From the NCBI GenBank assembly GCA_028768525.1, contig CP054837.1, positions 372,001-436,000 on the forward strand: a DNA stretch of 64,000 bases. Reading direction: 5' to 3'. Shown piece after piece: positions 60,976 to 64,000 of the stretch (the first letter of the stretch is position 1; every line of letters begins with the position of its first letter). Both the position numbers and the translations under genes were made by a program. Source of the stretch: Desulfobacter sp. (GTDB lineage: Bacteria; Desulfobacterota; Desulfobacteria; Desulfobacterales; Desulfobacteraceae). The notes under the pieces are model-generated. The model saw nothing but the letters and a program-made list of their open reading frames with translations, searched no databases and had not been told where the DNA came from.

Positions 60976-61566
60976 ATGCAAGTACCCCTTCACTACCAGG
61001 TATCAGAGTATGACTGTGTGCCCACAACACTGATCAATGCCATGAGCCTTCTTTTCCACCGGAGGGAAATCCCGCCCATGGTCATCCGCCATATTTTTCT
61101 CTACTGCCTTGACACCGTGGGGAAGGACTCCCGGTTCGGCGTCGGCGGCACCAGTAAATATGCGGTCCGCCTTGTGGGAAACTGGCTCAACGCCTATAAA
61201 ATGAAACATTTCAGCGTGCATACGGAATTTATAGAGCAGGAAGCCGTGGATTTAAGCCTGGACGGCCGGGCCGTCGAGTGCCTGGACCAGAATGGGGTGG
61301 TGCTCTGCAATATGCTGTTAACCCCAAAGGAAGAGCATTACGTGCTGATCATGGCCATGGATGATGACTGGATTTACTGCTTTGACCCCTACCGCCGACA
61401 GGCCATCCGGGGGATGAAGGGAAGGGCAAAGATCCTGGCCGCGGATGAGGGCAGAAGCCCTAATCTCAAAATCAAGAGGGAATGGTTCCTATCCAGCGAT
61501 CCCGGCCGCTTTTGCCTTGGGCCTGTTTCCTCACGGGAGGCCCTGCTGGTCTGGCGGACCTCCTGA
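60976..61566 (+). CDS. Peptidase C39-like protein
   Basis: A 196-residue papain-fold protein with the C39 layout: Cys14 in YDCVPTTL, His121 in EEHYVLI and Asp137 in YCFDPY. There is no transporter domain, signal peptide or membrane segment, so it is a stand-alone cytosolic C39-like domain, perhaps a sensor or processing protease. AAAGGAC precedes the ATG. It lies 107 bases after the sigma54 activator and 141 bases before the hydrogenase-like gene; the four genes may form one signalling locus. Confidence 0.83.
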   Translation: MQVPLHYQVSEYDCVPTTLINAMSLLFHRREIPPMVIRHIFLYCLDTVGKDSRFGVGGTSKYAVRLVGNWLNAYKMKHFSVHTEFIEQEAVDLSLDGRAVECLDQNGVVLCNMLLTPKEEHYVLIMAMDDDWIYCFDPYRRQAIRGMKGRAKILAADEGRSPNLKIKREWFLSSDPGRFCLGPVSSREALLVWRTS

Positions 61567-61707
61567 CCATGGATCAAAAAAAGGAAATAAATCTCCCGCC
61601 CAGGGCAAAATGAATCCCGCAGCCTCCCCTTGCCATCTGTGGCGTTTTGATATAATGAGAACCTTTTTTAAAATATGAACGACCTGCAGAAAAAGACGGA
61701 GTATCCC

Positions 61708-63453
61708 ATGAGCAGCCCCGGAAAATTTCCGATTCACACCCTTGATAACGAATGCCACGACTGCTACAAATGCGTCCGGCAATGCCCGGTTAAGGCGATC
61801 CGGATCCGGAAGGGTCATGCATCCATCGTCCCCGCGCTGTGCATCGCCTGTGGTCACTGTGTCGAAGTCTGCCCCGCCAGGGTCAAGCGGGTGCGCAACG
61901 ATATCGATTCGGTTCGGGAAATGATCCGGAACGGGGACAGGGTGTATGCCTCTCTGGCCCCGGCCTACCTGAGCGAGTTCCATGGGATGGATCCGGGCCG
62001 TTTGATTGCGGCCCTGAGGCGCCTGGGGTTTGCAGGTGTCTCGGAAGGGGCCCTCGGTGCTGAGGCCGTTTCCCATGCCACGGCCCTTCATCTTGCCGGC
62101 CGGAAGGATGGCCTTCATCTTTCCACCGCCTGCCCGGCCGCCGTGGAATATGTGGGGAAATACCTCCCCGACATGGCCAAAAAATTCGTCCCCATCGCTT
62201 CCCCTGCCATGGCCCATGCGGCGATTTTAAAGCAGAGGTTCGGACAGGAGGTCCGGGTGGTGTCCATCGGCCCCTGTACCGCCCGGAAAATCGAATCCGA
62301 CCGCTACCCCTCAATGCTCGACGCCACCCTTTCCTTCAACGAACTGCGGGCGTGGTTCCTGGAAGAACACATCCGCTTATCACGGTTGGACCCCGGTGAA
62401 GAAGACGTGTTCGTACCCGACAGGGCCACCACGGGGTCCCTGTGCGCCCTTGAAGGCGGGATGATTCGAAGCCTTGAAACGATTCCCTCCCTGCGTTCAG
62501 CAACCCTGATCGGCATATCGAGCATCGAGTGCATTGATCACGGCCTAAGGGGACTCGACCTTGGCGCTATAAAGGGACCCGTATTCGTCGAACTCATGGC
62601 ATGCAAGGGCGGATGCATCCACGGCCCCTGCATGAGCTTCAGGAATCCCGGGGTCATTGACCAGATGGCTGTCATGAATGCAGTGGACCGGTCAAAAAGC
62701 CCTGAAGAACGGATCCCCCCTTCTGCGCTAGCCTTTTCCCATAAAATCAAGCCGATCAAGGAAAAATCTGTGGATGAAGAGGCCATTCAACGGGCCCTGG
62801 CCAGTGTGGGAAAAAATAAGATTCATGAGGAACTCAACTGCAGCGGCTGCGGGTATGAAAGCTGCCGGACCTTTGCCATGGCGCTTCTGGACGGGCGGGC
62901 GGAAACCTCAATGTGCCTCTCCTTTCTCCACAAGAAGGCCCTGAACAAGGCCAATACCCTCATGCAGAAAATGCCCGCCGGCATCGTTCTCGTGAATGCC
63001 GGGATGAAAATCATTGAATGCAACCCTCTTTTCGCCACCATGCTGGGGGAGGAGGCCAGCCTGATTTATGAGGCCTGCCCAGGCCTTGGCGGAGCCGTCC
63101 TTAATAAAATGATTTCCTTTTCCCATCTCTTTGAAAAGGTCATCCATACCGGGAAGGAAATCCGGCGCAATGTCAGAAACGGTTCCGGCGGCTTCTGGAA
63201 TGTCATCATCTTTTCCATCGAACCCGGTGAAGTGGCCTGCGGGGTGCTGATGGATGTCAGCCAGACAGAGCGCCGCCGGGAGGAGATCGCCCAAAAGGCC
63301 CGGGAGGTGATCCGTAAAAATCTCATCACGGTCCAGGAGGTGGCCTGCATGCTCGGGGAAAACATGGCCGACACGGAAATCCTTCTCCGCTCCCTTGCAG
63401 AGGATTTCAGTATCCCGGAGGTTTCCGACGGAAACGGGCAGGAGGAACTCTGA
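61708..63453 (+). CDS. Sensory-type [FeFe]-hydrogenase-like protein with PAS domain
   Basis: A 581-residue protein: two [4Fe-4S] ferredoxin motifs (CHDCYKCVRQCP; CIACGHCVEVCP), then a hydrogenase H-cluster domain. H-cluster Cys: Cys142 (STACP), Cys190 (GPCTARK), Cys299 and Cys303 (MACKGGC). The proton-relay Cys of catalytic enzymes (TSCCP) is Ala here, as in sensory HydS. An FeS motif follows (CSGCGYESC), then a PAS domain (about 415-520). It ends at a PP2C-type phosphatase gene (next), matching the HydDB group C3 description from memory. It probably senses H2 or redox. Start at 61708 with GGAG; 61675 is alternative. Confidence 0.88.
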   Translation: MSSPGKFPIHTLDNECHDCYKCVRQCPVKAIRIRKGHASIVPALCIACGHCVEVCPARVKRVRNDIDSVREMIRNGDRVYASLAPAYLSEFHGMDPGRLIAALRRLGFAGVSEGALGAEAVSHATALHLAGRKDGLHLSTACPAAVEYVGKYLPDMAKKFVPIASPAMAHAAILKQRFGQEVRVVSIGPCTARKIESDRYPSMLDATLSFNELRAWFLEEHIRLSRLDPGEEDVFVPDRATTGSLCALEGGMIRSLETIPSLRSATLIGISSIECIDHGLRGLDLGAIKGPVFVELMACKGGCIHGPCMSFRNPGVIDQMAVMNAVDRSKSPEERIPPSALAFSHKIKPIKEKSVDEEAIQRALASVGKNKIHEELNCSGCGYESCRTFAMALLDGRAETSMCLSFLHKKALNKANTLMQKMPAGIVLVNAGMKIIECNPLFATMLGEEASLIYEACPGLGGAVLNKMISFSHLFEKVIHTGKEIRRNVRNGSGGFWNVIIFSIEPGEVACGVLMDVSQTERRREEIAQKAREVIRKNLITVQEVACMLGENMADTEILLRSLAEDFSIPEVSDGNGQEEL

Positions 63454-64000
63454 TTGAAACACCAGGGCAGAAAACTATTTGCGGAAGTTGAATATGCAAG
63501 CCTGTGCAAACACGGGCAGAGTTGTTTTGGAGATGCCTACAGGTCCAAGCGGATCACGGAAAAAAAACGGCTGATCACCGTCCTGTCCGACGGCCTGGGC
63601 AGCGGGGTAAAGGCCAATATTCTTTCCACCATGACGGCCAGTATGGCGGTCAAGCTGGTTGCCAGCGACCATGATGTCCTGAAAAGCGCGGAACTCATCA
63701 TGGACGCCCTGCCGGTCTGCAGGGTCAGGGAAATCGGCTACGCAACCTTCTCCATCGTGGATATGCTTCTGGCCAGCGGTACGGCAAGGATCGTCGAAAT
63801 GGACAACCCCGCCTTTATCTTTATCAGGGGCAGCAATGTTCTGGACCTGCCCTTCGAAACCCTGGTCTCTCCCCGGTGGGACCGGCGAAAAATCCGCCTG
63901 TCCCATATCCACATCCAGCCCGAAGACAGGATTATTATCATGTCCGACGGCGTCACCCAGGCCGGAACCGGTACCAGGGAATATTCGGGGGGGTGGAAAC
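63454..64000 (+). CDS. SpoIIE/PP2C-type serine phosphatase, cut by window end
   Basis: A TTG start immediately after the hydrogenase-like stop, with AGGAGG 8 bases upstream, opens a frame of at least 182 residues running off the window. It has the SpoIIE/PP2C features: GDAY, VLSDGLGSGVKANILS (metal-binding Asp), and IIIMSDGVTQAG. It lacks a visible membrane segment. It would dephosphorylate a regulatory protein in answer to the adjacent hydrogenase-like sensor; translation is clearly coupled. Confidence 0.88.
   Translation, partial: MKHQGRKLFAEVEYASLCKHGQSCFGDAYRSKRITEKKRLITVLSDGLGSGVKANILSTMTASMAVKLVASDHDVLKSAELIMDALPVCRVREIGYATFSIVDMLLASGTARIVEMDNPAFIFIRGSNVLDLPFETLVSPRWDRRKIRLSHIHIQPEDRIIIMSDGVTQAGTGTREYSGGWK

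Noticed and set aside
1..64000. UGA-containing selenoprotein genes near selC
   Set aside because: I checked gene ends and intergenic stretches for a family that continues past TGA; none was convincing.
1..64000. CRISPR arrays, intact insertion sequences or rRNA genes
   Set aside because: No regularly spaced repeats, transposase frames or rRNA-like sequence were seen.

Overview
The window reads as chromosome of an anaerobic, probably sulfate-reducing member of the Desulfobacterota (Desulfobacterales-like). The taxon is an inference from gene content: a selenocysteine tRNA gene, a sensory [FeFe]-hydrogenase-like protein with a partner phosphatase, a larC gene, several sigma54 activators, a DUF169 protein, and a MerR-controlled acyl-CoA ligase/dehydrogenase pair. 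Coding density is high. Most genes look moderately GC-rich, but about 30.7-38.1 kb is visibly richer in A+T.

Layout: 0.4-3.4 kb holds an EF-hand protein and a BaeSR-like two-component system. From 3.5 to 9 kb there are a periplasm-anchored metallo-beta-lactamase-fold protein, a chemotaxis receptor and a PAS-sigma54 activator with large palindromes at its 3' end. From 10.6 to 20 kb runs a long minus-strand group: M20 peptidase, larC, pgpA, recA, alaS, yejB, yejE and a membrane protein with an internal duplication. Several of these genes overlap by 4-11 bases. From 20.3 to 23.7 kb a complete ECF transporter (S, T, A, A') is followed by a TudS/DUF523-like putative desulfidase. ctlX, a degenerate HD-GYP protein, a tautomerase and a Cys-rich Rossmann protein follow. 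At 27.3-30.5 kb a MerR regulator leads an acyl-CoA ligase and an acyl-CoA dehydrogenase.

At 30.6 kb is selC (tRNA-Sec, anticodon TCA, CCA encoded). About 3.7 kb downstream lies a full-length but broken second tRNA-Sec copy. Between them are a tyrosine-recombinase remnant, a PEP-CTERM-like protein and a two-gene unit: a pentapeptide-repeat K+-channel fusion and a DUF2971 protein. This is best read as a small integrated island carrying a candidate defence-type module. From 34.7 to 38.1 kb follow a hydroxyacid dehydrogenase, an M23 peptidase, a deaminase, another pentapeptide protein and a frameshifted IHF-alpha/HU relic.

From 38.1 to 45.9 kb an AraC (YqhC-type) regulator faces a minus-strand set of redox and electrophile-handling genes (CMD, cupin, hydrolase, acetyltransferase, iron-sulfur flavoprotein, exporter, YqhD-like alcohol dehydrogenase, cyclophilin-like). 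Two nearly identical 21-base elements lie before the first and a late gene of this set. At 46-47.4 kb a MarR regulator and a DUF169 gene share the palindrome GTTGTRTAYRCAAC.

From 47.7 to 54.7 kb there are a calcium-binding-type protein, a SulP transporter, two GNAT acetyltransferases, a UlaG-like MBL protein and an MFS transporter. From 59.1 down to 54.8 kb a tight minus-strand cluster (52-aa basic protein, AdoMet-decarboxylase-like pyruvoyl enzyme, GNAT_6 acyltransferase, ATP-grasp, PLP decarboxylase, zinc ribbon) looks like an uncharacterised polyamine- or amino-acid-derived small-molecule pathway. The window ends with a sigma54 activator lacking the phospho-acceptor Asp, a C39-like protein, a sensory [FeFe]-hydrogenase-like protein and a truncated SpoIIE/PP2C phosphatase.

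No CRISPR array, rRNA gene or intact insertion sequence was seen.
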